Part shown: piece after piece, positions 28,396-39,040 of the stretch | Layout of the letters: the number at the start of each line of letters is the position of its first letter | Position numbering within the stretch: the stretch's first letter is position 1 | From: Rahnella sikkimica | Lineage (GTDB): Bacteria > Pseudomonadota > Gammaproteobacteria > Enterobacterales > Enterobacteriaceae | Length of the DNA stretch: 64,000 nt | Reading direction: 5' to 3' | NCBI RefSeq assembly: GCF_002951615.1 | Contig: NZ_CP019062.1 | Span: 2,294,001-2,358,000, forward strand | Notes under the pieces: model-generated | What the model saw: only the letters and a program-made list of their open reading frames with translations | Told to the model about the DNA's origin: nothing | The model's database searches: none | Program-made: the position numbers and the translations under genes

Positions 28396-29453
28396 CGGTT
28401 CACCGACACGCTTTTGATCTGCGCGTACAACCACTGGCCTGAACGTACCATCAGCTCGTCGCGCGCCCACGGCGTAATGCGTGCCCAGAGAATGTGATCG
28501 GCCATCGCCAGTTTCACCTCAACCTGATTGCCGACGTCCAGACATTCCAGCACTTTCGCGGGCAAGATATTGCGGATACTGCTGTTGTTGGCCGTCGGTT
28601 GCAGCACCAGCGAAACATCGGTGGAATTCACACGGACACGCAGCGGCGTGCCGGGCGCTTCTTCCACTTTGCTGATCCACAATCGCTGGTCGCCAATTGC
28701 CAGCGCCGTCATTTCGTAACGCGGATGATGTTCCAGCACACTGACGTTCAGCACGCTGCTCTGCTCCTCTTTCGGCAGCCACGGACGCATGACGTTGCTC
28801 GCCCACACGTCCTCCAGCGCGCCCATCGCCAGCACTTTACCGGCATCCAGCACCATCACTTTGTCTGCCAGACGCAGAATTTCATCCAGGCTGTGCGTCA
28901 CATACAAAATGGGAATGCTGACTTCCTGCGCCAGACGCTCCAGATAAGGCATCAGCTCGCGTTTACGCGGAAGATCCAGTGCGGCCAGCGGTTCATCCAT
29001 CAGCAGAATTTCCGGTGCCGTCAGCAGCGCACGCCCAATCGCCACGCGCTGTTTTTCACCGCCGGACAACGTCAGCGGGAAACGATCCAGTAAAGCGCCG
29101 ATCCCCAGCAGACGAACGATGCTGTCGAACTGACTGCGCATCGACGTCGCCATGCCATATTGCAGATTCCCCCGCACACGATAATGCGGGAAAAGACGCG
29201 CATCCTGAAAAACGTACCCCACGCGGCGCTTTTCAGGCGGCAGAAAAATATTGTTCTGCGTGTCGGACAAAATCCGCCCGTTGAGCGCAATACGCCCCGT
29301 GTCGGGTTTAGTCAGCCCGCAGATGGCGTTGATCAGGGACGTTTTGCCCGCACCGGACAAACCGAAAATCGCGGTGATGCCCTGCGCCGGCAGTTCCTGT
29401 GAAATCTGTAAATCCAGGTCGCCCAGCTTCTGGCTGAAATCGAGTTCAAGCAT
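28392..29453 (-). CDS. modC: Molybdate ABC transporter ATPase
   Basis: A 353-residue ATPase energising high-affinity molybdate import. It shows Walker [10 protein letters not shown], signature LSGGEKQR, Walker B ILLMDEP and a switch His in YVTHS, followed by a C-terminal MOP (molybdate-binding) domain from about residue 290. It is the last gene of modABC; its ATG begins just after the modB stop. Confidence 0.95.
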   Translation of the reverse strand: MLELDFSQKLGDLDLQISQELPAQGITAIFGLSGAGKTSLINAICGLTKPDTGRIALNGRILSDTQNNIFLPPEKRRVGYVFQDARLFPHYRVRGNLQYGMATSMRSQFDSIVRLLGIGALLDRFPLTLSGGEKQRVAIGRALLTAPEILLMDEPLAALDLPRKRELMPYLERLAQEVSIPILYVTHSLDEILRLADKVMVLDAGKVLAMGALEDVWASNVMRPWLPKEEQSSVLNVSVLEHHPRYEMTALAIGDQRLWISKVEEAPGTPLRVRVNSTDVSLVLQPTANNSSIRNILPAKVLECLDVGNQVEVKLAMADHILWARITPWARDELMVRSGQWLYAQIKSVSVNR

Positions 29454-29454
29454 T

Positions 29455-30144
29455 TCAGCCTCCCAGCCGTATGCGGCTGCGTTTTGCCAGCCAGTCAGAA
29501 ATCAGTAACGCCGCCAGAGACAGCAGGATCGCCAGCACGCAAAGGCGTGCGGCGGCACTTTCTGCGCCGGGGGTTTCAATCAGGGTATACATCGCCAGCG
29601 GAATAGTGCGCGTTTCCCCCGGAATGTTGGAAACGAACGTGATGGTCGCGCCAAATTCACCCAGTGAACGGGCGAAGGCCAGCACGATGCCGACGATAAC
29701 GCCGGGCACCGAAAGCGGCAGCGTGATGGTGAAAAACACCCGCCACGGCGACGCGCCGAGCGTCCGGGCCGCAAGCTCAAGTTTGGGATCGACGGCCTCA
29801 AGCGACTGGCGGATAGCCCGCACCATCAGCGGAAACGCCACCACGGCGGACGCCAGCACGGCACCGTGCCAGCTGAAACTGAAACTGAAGCCGAACCAAT
29901 TGTAAAGCCACTGCCCGACCACGCCGCGTCGCCCCATCACCACCAGCAGGAGATAACCGATCACCACCGGCGGTAATACCAGCGGCAGATGGATAATGCT
30001 GTCGAGCAGGGATTTTCCGGGGAAACGGCAGCGGACCAAAATCCACGCCATCAGAATACCCAGCGGCAGACTGCAAACAACGGCCAGGCTCGAGACTTTC
30101 AAACTGAGAAGTACCGCCTGCCACTCATATTCACTCAACATCAT
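29455..30144 (-). CDS. modB: Molybdate ABC transporter permease
   Basis: A 229-residue inner-membrane permease, equal in length to E. coli ModB. It has about five membrane segments and the EAA loop [21 protein letters not shown] that contacts ModC. Its N terminus [22 protein letters not shown] supports the start at 30144, although no strong ribosome-binding site is seen. It is coupled to modC and separated from modA by 199 bp that contain a perfect hairpin. Confidence 0.94.
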   Translation of the reverse strand: MMLSEYEWQAVLLSLKVSSLAVVCSLPLGILMAWILVRCRFPGKSLLDSIIHLPLVLPPVVIGYLLLVVMGRRGVVGQWLYNWFGFSFSFSWHGAVLASAVVAFPLMVRAIRQSLEAVDPKLELAARTLGASPWRVFFTITLPLSVPGVIVGIVLAFARSLGEFGATITFVSNIPGETRTIPLAMYTLIETPGAESAAARLCVLAILLSLAALLISDWLAKRSRIRLGG

Positions 30145-30295
30145 GTCGGTTCGTTTGTCCTGAATAAAATGTGAAGCAGCAAACCTAAAATATCGGCAAA
30201 AAAAGTAAAGCCTTTAATCAGCGGTCACGGGCTGCCCGAAATGGGGTTTTCAGGGCATGTTACACCCAGGATATCAGGAAAGGATCGACGCTTTA

Positions 30296-30323
30296 TGACG
30301 TCATCCCCGGAGGGATGACGTCA
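30296..30323. repeat. Perfect 12-bp inverted repeat between modA and modB
   Basis: TGACGTCATCCC and GGGATGACGTCA flank CGGA. There is no T run, so it is not a classical terminator. It lies 20 bp after the modA stop in the transcript and probably acts as an mRNA-stabilising hairpin, raising ModA over ModBC. It could also be a copy of a dispersed palindrome. Confidence 0.7.
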
Positions 30324-30343
30324 GGATTTCGGCGATAAACGGA

Positions 30344-31117
30344 TTATCCGCGCGGTGTGAAACCGTATTTTTTGAAGATTTCAGCGGCCGCAGGCGTTTT
30401 AAGATAATCATAGAAACCGCTGACGGTGGCATTTTCGTGGCCTTTGACAATCGCCATCGGATATTCGACCGGCTTGTGGCTGGATGCCGGGAAGATACCA
30501 ACCACTTTGACTTTTTTGCTGGCAATCGCATCAGAGCCATAAACGATACCCAACGGCGCTTCTTCGCGTTCGACCAAAGCCATTGCCGCACGCACGTCGC
30601 TGGCGCGCGCCAGTTTAGGTTCCAGCGTGGTCCAGGCACCCAGTTTTTGGAGGGCTTCTTTGGCATAAATACCCGCCGGAACGTGGTCAGGATCGCCCAC
30701 AGCCAGACGACTGTCGCCCAGCAGTTTGGTCCATTCGGTTTTTTCAGAAATATCGACTTTATCGATTTTGCTGGTTTTCGCAGAAATCAGCACCAGTTCG
30801 TTGCCCAGCAGGGTGTAACGGGTGTTATCAACGATTTCCTGCTTGCTGATGGCGTAATCCATCCACTGCTGGTCGGCAGAGATAAACATATCCGCCGGTG
30901 CGCCCTGCTCAATCTGGCGCGCCAGCGTCGAAGAGGAAGCAAAAGAGGAGACAACCTGCACGCCCTTCTCTTTCTGATATTGGGTAGCGATATCCTGCAA
31001 CGCATTGGTCAGCGACGCGGCGGCAAAGACCGTAATTTTTTCAGCAGCCTGCGCCTGGACGCCCAGACCTGCGACCATGACAGTGGCGGTTAATAACTTG
31101 CCCCAGGAGGTTTTCAT
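30344..31117 (-). CDS. modA: Molybdate-binding periplasmic protein
   Basis: A 257-residue solute-binding protein with a signal peptide cleaved after QAQA (residue 24). The mature start EKITVFAAASLTNALQDIA carries the Ser/Ala-rich molybdate pocket of the family, with FASSSTLARQIEQGAPADMFIS further on. It is the first gene of modABC, under a ModE operator 32 bp upstream of the start. Confidence 0.95.
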   Translation of the reverse strand: MKTSWGKLLTATVMVAGLGVQAQAAEKITVFAAASLTNALQDIATQYQKEKGVQVVSSFASSSTLARQIEQGAPADMFISADQQWMDYAISKQEIVDNTRYTLLGNELVLISAKTSKIDKVDISEKTEWTKLLGDSRLAVGDPDHVPAGIYAKEALQKLGAWTTLEPKLARASDVRAAMALVEREEAPLGIVYGSDAIASKKVKVVGIFPASSHKPVEYPMAIVKGHENATVSGFYDYLKTPAAAEIFKKYGFTPRG

Positions 31118-31148
31118 CAGTTTTCTTCTTCCTTATAGAGAGATATTA

Positions 31149-31172
31149 CGTTATGTAATCACTAATATAGCG
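31149..31172. promoter_or_regulatory. ModE operator upstream of modA
   Basis: Read on the minus strand, the site begins CGCTATATTA and ends ATTACATAACG. It matches the E. coli modA operator (CGTTATATTG... TACATAACG) at both half-sites with conserved spacing. ModE-molybdate binding here would repress modABC. Confidence 0.85.
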
Positions 31173-31252
31173 GCGAAAAAAACGATGTCATCCGTTTTAT
31201 CCCTGCGGACATTAAGAACCTGCGGTTTCTTGATCTAAGGCCAAAAATAGAA

Positions 31253-31285
31253 AGCCCGGCACAATGGCCGGGCTCTTCGGAAAGC
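31253..31285 (-). terminator. Terminator of acrZ
   Basis: The stem AGCCCGGC / GCCGGGCT has a six-base loop, and an interrupted T run follows on the minus strand. Confidence 0.75.
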
Positions 31286-31302
31286 GGGTTAAACCCCTTC
31301 GC

Positions 31303-31461
31303 TTATTTGACTAACGGGGTATTTCGGGACTCTTTAGAGTGGCCGACTTTGGAAATGACGTTGAAAACTTCGCCCAGTGCCCAGATCAGGCCCAGAATGA
31401 CCGCGATGAAAACCGGTACCATGATGGCGGCGAAAAGCAAACTTTCTAATAATTCTAACAT
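31303..31461 (-). CDS. acrZ: AcrZ, small AcrB-associated membrane protein
   Basis: A 52-residue single-helix inner-membrane protein. The sequence [20 protein letters not shown] followed by [20 protein letters not shown] aligns with E. coli AcrZ, which binds AcrB and tunes the AcrAB-TolC efflux pump. The internal ATG at 31461 is the true start by homology; the longer frame from 31524 adds 21 unrelated residues. Its position between modA and modE is conserved, and in E. coli ModE is reported to affect acrZ. Confidence 0.92.
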   Translation of the reverse strand: MLELLESLLFAAIMVPVFIAVILGLIWALGEVFNVISKVGHSKESRNTPLVK

Positions 31462-31649
31462 GATAGCCTCACTTAACTGGCTGAACGGCCCGAAGGCAGT
31501 GTTGGACTTCGTGCTTGAAGTCAAAACGTAAAATCAATCTGTTGCGGATAATAACAGCACGGGACTGTGATTACTTTAGCATTTAGCCAACTTGCCTGCC
31601 TGTAGGTTTAACGGCGACAATGAAGAATGATTCTAATAAGGACGCTGCA

Positions 31650-32432
31650 ATGCAAGCCGAAATTCTCTTAACCCTTAAACTCCAGCAGCGATTATTCGCC
31701 GATCCGCGGCGTATCGAATTGCTGCGGCAGGTACGCCATACCGGCTCAATCAGTCAGGGGGCGAAGCTCGCGGGCATCAGCTATAAAAGCGCATGGGATG
31801 CTATTAATGAAATGAATCAGCTGGCAGACCAGACCCTGGTTGACCGCAGCACCGGCGGCAAAGGCGGCGGTGGCGCTGTGCTGACGCCCTACGGTGAGCG
31901 TCTGATCCAGCTGTACGAACTGCTGGCGCAAATACAGCAAAAAGCCTTTGATGTGCTGAAAGAAGACTCCCTGCCGCTCGACAGCCTGCTGGCGGCGATT
32001 TCGCGTTTCTCGCTGCAAACCAGCGCCCGCAACCAGTTTTTCGGCAACATTATTGACCGTTCCCATGAGGTTGTTCAGCAGCATATCGACATCATGCTGG
32101 CCGACGGCAAAACGCAAATCCGTGCGGCGATCACCGAGCAAAGCGCCGACCGTCTGGCGCTCACGCCGGGTAAAGAAGTGCTGGTGCTGATTAAAGCGCC
32201 GTGGATAACCCTTGGCTTTGCGGCAGAGAATCCGCATAACGCCTTGCAGGGTGACGTTATCAGTATTCAGCGCGGTGAGAGCAACTGCGAAGTGCTGGTG
32301 AAATTACCCGGCAGCGAAACGCTGTGCGCCACGGTGCCCAACACCGACATTGACCGTCTGGCACTGAAAACCGGCCAGAACGTCTTCGCGCAGTTTGATG
32401 ATGACAAGGTGATCATCGCCACGCTGTGCTGA
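31650..32432 (+). CDS. modE: Molybdate-responsive repressor ModE
   Basis: A 260-residue dimeric regulator: an N-terminal winged HTH (GSISQGAKLAGISYKSAWDA), the TGGKGGGGAVLT loop, then two MOP-like domains that bind molybdate (SARNQFFGNI, LLKAPW-type strands). The ATG at 31650 is preferred because AAGGA precedes it and E. coli ModE starts MQAEILLTLK here. The site upstream of modA is its expected target. Confidence 0.95.
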   Translation: MQAEILLTLKLQQRLFADPRRIELLRQVRHTGSISQGAKLAGISYKSAWDAINEMNQLADQTLVDRSTGGKGGGGAVLTPYGERLIQLYELLAQIQQKAFDVLKEDSLPLDSLLAAISRFSLQTSARNQFFGNIIDRSHEVVQQHIDIMLADGKTQIRAAITEQSADRLALTPGKEVLVLIKAPWITLGFAAENPHNALQGDVISIQRGESNCEVLVKLPGSETLCATVPNTDIDRLALKTGQNVFAQFDDDKVIIATLC

Positions 32433-32548
32433 AAAGATAAAAAAATCAGAATCTTGCAGAATCAGCGTTAACATTTTGCAGAATTGTCAATTGACTTGAG
32501 AGAGTGCAGCGCTTATCCCTTAATTTATCAATCAAAATTCATTTCCCT

Positions 32549-32662
32549 AAATAATTCGAGTTTCAGGCAGGCGGCAAGAGAGTGAATCCCGATGAGCTTA
32601 CATAAGTAAGTGATTCGGGTGAGTGAACGTAGCCAACGCACATGTAACTTGAAGTATGACGG
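32549..32662. repeat. Conserved enterobacterial palindromic repeat (YPAL-like)
   Basis: About 114 bp of nested inverted repeats. The core is CTTACATAAGTAAG, flanked by CCCGA and TCGGG. The outer parts run from ATTCGAGTTTCAGGCAGGCGG to CGTAGCCAACGCA and AACTTGAAGTATGACG. The pattern recalls the intergenic palindromic elements of Yersinia and Serratia. It ends 16 bp before modF, so it would sit in the modF leader RNA. Confidence 0.7.
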
Positions 32663-32678
32663 GAAAAAGGGATGAACA

Positions 32679-34148
32679 ATGTCGTCGTTGCATATCTCGC
32701 AAGGCGTTTTTCGCCTCAGCGATACCCGAACCCTCGCACTTTCCGATCTCAGTATTCATCAGGCCGACAGCTGGGCGTTCGTCGGCTCGAATGGCAGCGG
32801 TAAATCCGCGCTGGCCCGCGCGCTGGCAGGCGATTTAACCTTGCTGAAAGGCACACGGGAAAACCGTTTTCCGCACATCGTTCGCCTGTCGTTTGAACAA
32901 CTTCAGAAGCTGGTCGCCGATGAGTGGCAACGCAATAACACTGATTTACTGAGCGAAGGTGAAGACGATACCGGCCGGACGACGGCGGAAATCATTCAGG
33001 ATGAAGTGCACGATCCCGCCCGTTGCGCCGCGCTTGCCGCGCAGTTTGGCATCGAAAAATTACTCGATCGCCGGTTCAAATATTTATCCACCGGCGAAAC
33101 CCGCAAAACGCTGTTGTGTCAGGTGCTGATGCAGCGTCCGGATTTGCTGGTGCTCGACGAGCCGTTTGACGGGCTCGACGTCAATGCCCGCGCGCAGCTG
33201 GCGCAGTTGCTGGAAACTCTTGCCAGCGAAGGCCAGACGATGGTGCTGGTGCTTAACCGCTTCGACGATATTCCGGCATTCGTGCAAAACGTCGGTGTGC
33301 TGGCGGATTGCACACTGGCCTCCGTCGGTCCGCGCGAGCAGGTGATGGCCGATGCGCTGGTCGCACAATTGGCGCACAGCGAAAGCCTGAACGGCATGGC
33401 GGTGCCGGAAGCAGAAGATCCGACGGCGCGCGTGACGCCGCCTCAAGATTCACCGCTGATCGTTCTGCGCGACGGCGTGGTGCAATACAACGATAAACCG
33501 ATCCTGCACAATTTAAGCTGGCAGGTCGATCACGGTCAGCACTGGCAGATCACCGGGCAGAATGGCGCGGGGAAATCAACGCTGCTCAGTCTGATCACCG
33601 GCGATCACGCGCAGGGTTACAGCAACGATCTGACGCTGTTTGGCCGCCGTCGCGGCAGCGGTGAAACCATCTGGGACATCAAGCGTCATATCGGTTATGT
33701 CAGCAGCAGCCTGCATCTGGATTACCGCGTCAGCACCAGCGTCCGCAATGTGATCACGTCGGGTTTCTTCGATTCGATTGGCATTTATCAGGCGGTTTCT
33801 GACCGTCAGAGATTCCTCACCAGTCAGTGGCTGGAATTGCTCGGCCTCGCTGGCAACGCCGGTGATACGCCGTTCCACAGCCTGTCATGGGGGCAACAAC
33901 GTCTGGCGCTGATTGCCCGCGCACTGGTGAAACATCCGGCGCTGCTGATCCTCGACGAGCCGTTGCAGGGTTTGGATCCGATAAACCGCCAGCTGGTGCG
34001 CCGCTTTGTCGATATTCTGATTGGCGAAGGCGACACACAATTGCTGTTCGTTTCGCATCACGCGGAAGATGCGCCGGAGTGCATCACGCACCGCCTGAGT
34101 TTTATCCCTGAAGGCGATGTCTACCGTTATCAGATTGACGCGCTCTGA
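32679..34148 (+). CDS. modF: ModF, duplicated ABC ATPase
   Basis: A 489-residue cytosolic protein with two ABC modules. The first has Walker A GSNGSGKS (36-43) and LLVLDEPFDGLD; its signature reads LSTGETRK. The second has GQNGAGKST, LSWGQQRLAL and LLILDEPLQGLD. It is the E. coli ModF (PhrA) homolog; the precise function is unsettled, though it is linked to molybdenum. It follows modE after the palindromic repeat. Confidence 0.9.
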   Translation: MSSLHISQGVFRLSDTRTLALSDLSIHQADSWAFVGSNGSGKSALARALAGDLTLLKGTRENRFPHIVRLSFEQLQKLVADEWQRNNTDLLSEGEDDTGRTTAEIIQDEVHDPARCAALAAQFGIEKLLDRRFKYLSTGETRKTLLCQVLMQRPDLLVLDEPFDGLDVNARAQLAQLLETLASEGQTMVLVLNRFDDIPAFVQNVGVLADCTLASVGPREQVMADALVAQLAHSESLNGMAVPEAEDPTARVTPPQDSPLIVLRDGVVQYNDKPILHNLSWQVDHGQHWQITGQNGAGKSTLLSLITGDHAQGYSNDLTLFGRRRGSGETIWDIKRHIGYVSSSLHLDYRVSTSVRNVITSGFFDSIGIYQAVSDRQRFLTSQWLELLGLAGNAGDTPFHSLSWGQQRLALIARALVKHPALLILDEPLQGLDPINRQLVRRFVDILIGEGDTQLLFVSHHAEDAPECITHRLSFIPEGDVYRYQIDAL

Positions 34149-34156
34149 TTCTTCAC

Positions 34157-34186
34157 CCGCCTTCCGGTCAGCGGAGGGCGGTTTTA
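34157..34186 (+). terminator. Terminator of modF
   Basis: The stem CCGCCTTCCG / CGGAGGGCGG (one G-U pair) is followed by TTTT, 8 bp after the stop. Confidence 0.7.
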
Positions 34187-34402
34187 CTGGCGCGTGACTT
34201 TTTTGAAAAAGACGTTCTCACCGCTCCCTTCCCGCATCACCTTCCTGGCGCAATTTATTATCTGGTGACCGCAAAAGAGAAAAGCGGGCACGCCGATGTC
34301 GTGATCCTGCGTCACGGGTTGCCGGATAAAATATCGGCGTTTCCTTCGGCTCTAGTCTGAAAAATGATGCAAAAGCCTGCTGTGGATAAATCACTCCACG
34401 GA

Positions 34403-34418
34403 GTGTAAGCGATTACAC
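34403..34418. promoter_or_regulatory. GalR/GalS operator, upstream (OE-like)
   Basis: GTGTAAGCGATTACAC is a perfect palindrome of the GalR/GalS class (GTGNAANCGNTTNCAC). It lies about 190 bp upstream of galE. Confidence 0.9.
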
Positions 34419-34511
34419 TTAGCGAGACTTCTGGCTTCCGATGCGCTGTCGCAGGTTTTGTGTACCGCTTACAACACCTGTCTGGCAGCATTGAAAGGTG
34501 ATAAACTGTTT

Positions 34512-34527
34512 GTGTAAGCGATTCCAT
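34512..34527. promoter_or_regulatory. GalR/GalS operator, downstream (OI-like)
   Basis: GTGTAAGCGATTCCAT differs from the palindrome at its right end. Its centre is 109 bp from the first operator, close to the OE-OI spacing that supports DNA looping in E. coli gal. The gal promoter should lie between or at the operators; I could not assign it. Confidence 0.85.
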
Positions 34528-34603
34528 TTTATTGGGGATGGATCACCTTTTTCAGCCTTGCAGCGTGTTATCGTTGCATCATGATAATCATCGAGGAGCG
34601 ATT

Positions 34604-35620
34604 ATGTACGTCTTAGTCACAGGTGGTAGCGGTTACATTGGAAGCCATACATGCGTGCAACTGATTGATGCAGGCTTTACGCCCATCATTCTGGATAATC
34701 TTCACAACAGCAAAGTCAGCGTTCTGGAACGTATCAATACGCTGACGGGCAAAACGCCGCTGTTCTATGAAGGTGACATCCGCGACCGCGCGCTTCTCGA
34801 TAAGATCTTCAGCGAACATCACATTCATTCCGTGATCCATTTCGCGGGCTGGAAAGCGGTCGGGGAATCCGTCGTCAAACCGCTGGCGTATTACGATAAC
34901 AACGTGACCGGCACGCTGGTGCTGGTTGAAGCGATGCGCGCGGCAGGCGTTAAAAACCTGATTTTCAGCTCTTCGGCAACGGTGTACGGCGACCAGCCGA
35001 AAACCCCGTATGTTGAAGACTTCCCGACCGGTAACCCTTCAAGCCCTTACGGCCGCAGCAAACTGATGGTCGAGCAAATCCTCGAAGACGTCCAACGTGC
35101 TGAACCGGAATGGAGCATGACTTTGCTGCGCTATTTCAACCCGGTGGGTGCGCATCCGTCCGGCCTGATGGGTGAAGATCCGCAGGGCGTGCCTAACAAC
35201 CTGATGCCGTTTATTGCGCAGGTGGCCGTGGGTCGCCGTGAATCTGTAGCGGTATTTGGCAACGATTATCCGACGCCAGACGGCACCGGCGTTCGCGATT
35301 ATATCCACGTGGTGGATCTGGCTGACGGCCATATCGCCGCAATGAAAACCCTGCACAACAAAGCGGGCGTCCACATTTATAACCTCGGCGCAGGCTTCGG
35401 CCAGAGCGTGCTGGAAGTGATTAACGCCTTCAGCAAAGCGTGCGGCAAACCGGTGAACTATACGTTTGCACCGCGCCGTGACGGCGACCTGCCAGCTTAC
35501 TGGGCTGACCCGACCAAAGCCGCCAAAGAGCTCAACTGGAAAGTGACACGCACGCTGGAAGACATGGCCAATGACACCTGGCTGTGGCAATCGAAAAACC
35601 CGCAGGGCTACCCGGATTAA
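34604..35620 (+). CDS. galE: UDP-glucose 4-epimerase
   Basis: A 338-residue NAD-dependent short-chain epimerase interconverting UDP-galactose and UDP-glucose. The Rossmann GGSGYIGSH motif (7-14) and catalytic Ser124, Tyr149 and Lys153 are at E. coli positions. The ATG at 34604 has GAGGAG upstream. It is the first gene of galETKM, under two Gal operators. Confidence 0.97.
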   Translation: MYVLVTGGSGYIGSHTCVQLIDAGFTPIILDNLHNSKVSVLERINTLTGKTPLFYEGDIRDRALLDKIFSEHHIHSVIHFAGWKAVGESVVKPLAYYDNNVTGTLVLVEAMRAAGVKNLIFSSSATVYGDQPKTPYVEDFPTGNPSSPYGRSKLMVEQILEDVQRAEPEWSMTLLRYFNPVGAHPSGLMGEDPQGVPNNLMPFIAQVAVGRRESVAVFGNDYPTPDGTGVRDYIHVVDLADGHIAAMKTLHNKAGVHIYNLGAGFGQSVLEVINAFSKACGKPVNYTFAPRRDGDLPAYWADPTKAAKELNWKVTRTLEDMANDTWLWQSKNPQGYPD

Positions 35621-35639
35621 GGCAGACCAAGGAAAGTTT

Positions 35640-36689
35640 ATGACGACGTTTAACCCGATTGATCATCCACATCGCCGCTACAATCCGCTGACCGATCAGT
35701 GGATTTTAGTGAGCCCGCACCGGGCCAAGCGCCCGTGGCAGGGCCAGCAGGAAGCCGTTTCGCAGGAGGTTCTGCCTTCGCACGATCCGGACTGTTTCCT
35801 CTGCCCCGGCAATACCCGCGTCACCGGCGATGTGAACCCGAAATACACCGGCACTTTCGTGTTCACCAACGATTACGCGGCGCTGATGCCGGACACGCCG
35901 TTTGCGCCGGAAAACGATGACCCGCTGATGCGGGTTCAGAGCGCACGCGGCACCAGCCGGGTTATCTGTTTCTCGCCGGATCACAGCAAAACGCTGCCGC
36001 AGCTTTCCGTAGAAGCCCTGACGGAAATCGTCAGAACCTGGCAGGAACAGAGCGCGGATCTGGGTAAAACCTATCCGTGGGTGCAGGTTTTTGAGAATAA
36101 GGGCGCGGCGATGGGATGTTCTAATCCGCATCCTCATGGCCAGATTTGGGCGAACAGTTTCCTGCCTAATGAAGCCGAGCGCGAAGACCGTCTGCAACGC
36201 ACTTATCTTGCAGAACAAGGTTCACCCATGCTGGTGGATTACGTACAGCGCGAGCTGGCAGATGGCAGCCGAACGGTGGTCGAAACCGAACACTGGCTGG
36301 CCGTGGTGCCTTACTGGGCGGCGTGGCCGTTCGAAACGCTGCTGCTGCCAAAAGTCCACGTCAAGCGCATTACTGACCTGACGGATGCCCAGCGCAGTGA
36401 TTTAGCGCTGGCGCTGAAAAAACTGACCAGCCGCTATGACAATCTGTTCCAGTGCTCTTTCCCGTATTCCATGGGCTGGCACGGCGCGCCGTTTACCGAA
36501 GGCGACCACGAACACTGGCAGTTACATGCCCATTTCTATCCGCCGTTGCTGCGTTCGGCCACGGTGCGTAAATTTATGGTCGGCTACGAAATGCTGGCTG
36601 AGACCCAACGCGACCTGACGGCGGAACAAGCTGCCGAACGTCTGCGGGCGGTGAGTGATATCCACTATCGTGAAGCCGGAGAACAATAA
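35640..36689 (+). CDS. galT: Galactose-1-phosphate uridylyltransferase
   Basis: A 349-residue enzyme transferring UMP from UDP-glucose to galactose 1-phosphate. The active-site HPH in [10 protein letters not shown] forms the uridylyl-His intermediate; zinc-site cysteines lie in CFLCPG. The ATG at 35640 follows AAGGAAAG. Its TAA overlaps the galK ATG by one base. Confidence 0.96.
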   Translation: MTTFNPIDHPHRRYNPLTDQWILVSPHRAKRPWQGQQEAVSQEVLPSHDPDCFLCPGNTRVTGDVNPKYTGTFVFTNDYAALMPDTPFAPENDDPLMRVQSARGTSRVICFSPDHSKTLPQLSVEALTEIVRTWQEQSADLGKTYPWVQVFENKGAAMGCSNPHPHGQIWANSFLPNEAEREDRLQRTYLAEQGSPMLVDYVQRELADGSRTVVETEHWLAVVPYWAAWPFETLLLPKVHVKRITDLTDAQRSDLALALKKLTSRYDNLFQCSFPYSMGWHGAPFTEGDHEHWQLHAHFYPPLLRSATVRKFMVGYEMLAETQRDLTAEQAAERLRAVSDIHYREAGEQ

Positions 36690-37837
36690 TGAACCTGAAA
36701 ACCAAAACCCTGGAAATCTTTGCCGACAAATTCGGTTACCCTGCCACGATCACCATCAAAGCGCCGGGCCGCGTTAACCTGATTGGCGAACATACCGATT
36801 ACAACGACGGTTTCGTTTTACCCTGTGCCATCGATTATGAAACGGTGATCGCCTGTGCACAGCGCAATGACCGCGTGATCCGCGTGATCGCCGCCGATTA
36901 CGACAACGACGAAGATACGTTCTCTCTCGACGAACCGATTGCACACAGCGACGCGCATCCGTGGGCCAACTACGTACGTGGCGTGGTGAAACATCTGATG
37001 CTGCGTAACAAAGATTTCTCCGGCGCAGACATGGTGATCAGCGGCAACGTGCCTCAGGGCGCAGGGCTGAGTTCTTCTGCATCTCTGGAAGTCGCCGTCG
37101 GCCAGGCGCTGAAATCCCTTTATGATTTGCCGCTGGACGGCGTTGCGCTGGCGCTGAACGGTCAGGAAGCCGAGAACCAGTTCGTCGGTTGCAACTGCGG
37201 GATTATGGATCAGCTGATTTCAGCCCTCGGCAAAGAAAATCACTCACTTCTGATCGACTGCCGTTCCCTGGAAACCCGCGCGGTGTCTATGCCGGAAAAC
37301 GCGGCCGTGGTGATCATCAACTCCAACGTGAAACGCGGTCTGGTTGACAGTGAATACAACGCACGTCGCGAGCAGTGCGAAGTGGCCGCGCGCTTCTTCG
37401 GCGTGAAAGCCCTGCGCGACGTAGACCCTGCCCTGTTCTTCTCCATTCAGGATGAACTGGATCCGGTGGTTGCCCGCCGTGCGCGCCACGTGATCACCGA
37501 AAACGACCGCACTCTGGCGGCGGCTGACGCACTGGCCAGCGGCGACCTGAAACGCATGGGCGAACTGATGGCGGAATCTCACGCGTCCATGCGCGATGAT
37601 TTTGAAATCACCGTGCCGCAAATCGACAAACTGGTCGAAATCGTCAAAGAAGTGATTGGCGATAAAGGCGGCGTGCGCATGACCGGCGGTGGCTTCGGCG
37701 GCTGCATCGTGGCACTCGTTCCGACAGAGATGGTGGACAAAGTCCGTCACGCCGTTGAGCAGCAATATCATGCCCACAGCGGCCTGAAAGAAACCTTCTA
37801 CGTTTGCACCGCTTCCCAGGGGGCTGGCATATGTTAA
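36689..37837 (+). CDS. galK: Galactokinase
   Basis: A 382-residue GHMP kinase phosphorylating alpha-D-galactose. It carries the signature [14 protein letters not shown] (27-40), the ATP loop [15 protein letters not shown] and the C-terminal [12 protein letters not shown]. It overlaps galT by one base and galM by 7 bp, so the operon is translationally coupled throughout. Confidence 0.97.
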   Translation: MNLKTKTLEIFADKFGYPATITIKAPGRVNLIGEHTDYNDGFVLPCAIDYETVIACAQRNDRVIRVIAADYDNDEDTFSLDEPIAHSDAHPWANYVRGVVKHLMLRNKDFSGADMVISGNVPQGAGLSSSASLEVAVGQALKSLYDLPLDGVALALNGQEAENQFVGCNCGIMDQLISALGKENHSLLIDCRSLETRAVSMPENAAVVIINSNVKRGLVDSEYNARREQCEVAARFFGVKALRDVDPALFFSIQDELDPVVARRARHVITENDRTLAAADALASGDLKRMGELMAESHASMRDDFEITVPQIDKLVEIVKEVIGDKGGVRMTGGGFGGCIVALVPTEMVDKVRHAVEQQYHAHSGLKETFYVCTASQGAGIC

Positions 37838-38877
37838 AACCTGAAAACACACAGCTGGCGCCCGATGGTCAGCCGTTTGAACAGGTAACGCTACAGAATG
37901 CGGCGGGCGCAACCGCCACATTCATGGACTGGGGCGCGACCTGGTTATCCTTCACGCTGCCGCTGGCTGACGGCTCAAGCCGCGAACTGCTGCTCGGCTG
38001 CCAGTCACCGCACGATTATATGAATCAGAGTGCGTATCTGGGTGCGACCGTCGGGCGCTACGCCAACCGCATCGCCTGCTCGCAGTTTGAAGTGGAGGGC
38101 AAGCCGCATCGGGTCGTCGCCAATCAGGGCGTACACCAGCTACACGGCGGCCCGGAAGGTTTTCATGCGCGTCGCTGGAAAATTCTTGAGCAAACCGCGC
38201 AGAAGCTGACGTTCGAGCTGTTTTCTGCCGACGGCGATCAGGGTTATCCGGGCAATATGACGGCGAAAGTGCATTATCAACTGACCGACGATAATCGTCT
38301 GGAAATCCGCTACGAAGCGACGGTGGATAAGCTGTGCCCGGTCAACCTGACCAATCACGCCTATTTCAATCTCGACGGCGAAGGCACCGATGCGCGCCAG
38401 CATAAGTTGCAACTGTTTGCTGACCGCTTCCTGCCGGTCGACAGCGACGGGATCCCGTGCGCCGATCCGACGCCGGTGGAAAATACCGGTATGAACTTCA
38501 ATGCGCCAAAAACGCTGGCGAAGGATTTCCTCGGCGATCGCGATCAGCAGCGCGTGAAAGGCTACGACCACGCGTATTTGCTGAACCGCACCTGCAATGC
38601 CGGCACAAATCCGGCTGCGCATCTGTGGTCAGCCGATGGCAAAGTGAAAATGACGATGTTCACGTCGGCACCGGCGGTGCAGCTGTATAGCGGCAACTTC
38701 CTCGGTGGCACGCCAAACCGCAGCGGCGGCGAATATGCCAGCTACAGCGGCGTTGCGCTGGAAAGTGAATTCCTGCCGGACAGCCCGAACCACGCGACCT
38801 GGCCGCAGCCAAGCTGCTGGATAAAACCGGGCCAGACGTACAAATCCACCACAACGTATCAGTTCTTCGCGCTGTAA
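37831..38877 (+). CDS. galM: Aldose 1-epimerase (mutarotase)
   Basis: A 348-residue enzyme converting beta- to alpha-D-galactose for GalK. The beta-sandwich family motifs are NRIA, the catalytic His in [10 protein letters not shown] and the catalytic Glu in [13 protein letters not shown]. The ATG at 37831 lies inside the galK end and has AGGGGG upstream. It is the last gene of the operon; a hairpin terminator follows. Confidence 0.95.
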   Translation: MLKPENTQLAPDGQPFEQVTLQNAAGATATFMDWGATWLSFTLPLADGSSRELLLGCQSPHDYMNQSAYLGATVGRYANRIACSQFEVEGKPHRVVANQGVHQLHGGPEGFHARRWKILEQTAQKLTFELFSADGDQGYPGNMTAKVHYQLTDDNRLEIRYEATVDKLCPVNLTNHAYFNLDGEGTDARQHKLQLFADRFLPVDSDGIPCADPTPVENTGMNFNAPKTLAKDFLGDRDQQRVKGYDHAYLLNRTCNAGTNPAAHLWSADGKVKMTMFTSAPAVQLYSGNFLGGTPNRSGGEYASYSGVALESEFLPDSPNHATWPQPSCWIKPGQTYKSTTTYQFFAL

Positions 38878-38884
38878 TCGTTTC

Positions 38885-38920
38885 AGGGCAGGGACATCCG
38901 AACCTGCCCTTCACGCTTTT
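38885..38920 (+). terminator. Terminator of the gal operon
   Basis: The stem AGGGCAGG / CCTGCCCT is followed by a short spacer and TTTT, 7 bp after the galM stop. Confidence 0.65.
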
Positions 38921-39040
38921 CCCTTCAGCAAATTTGTGACTCATCACGCAACTGTAACAGCACTTTTTGAGCTAAAGCCGCCTCCCGCATCTACGCTTAG
39001 AGAGTGTCCTGCGAAAAGGACGTTCAAAAAGGAGTTCGTT

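Noticed and set aside
34532..34603. N-terminal extension of galE from an upstream start
   Set aside because: GalE begins [13 protein letters not shown] at 34604 with GAGGAG upstream; the extension runs through the Gal operator region.
38920..39040. Possible Pho box upstream of the psiF-like gene
   Set aside because: TGTGAC and TGTAAC direct elements are present, but the spacing is 18 bp rather than the 11 bp of Pho boxes.
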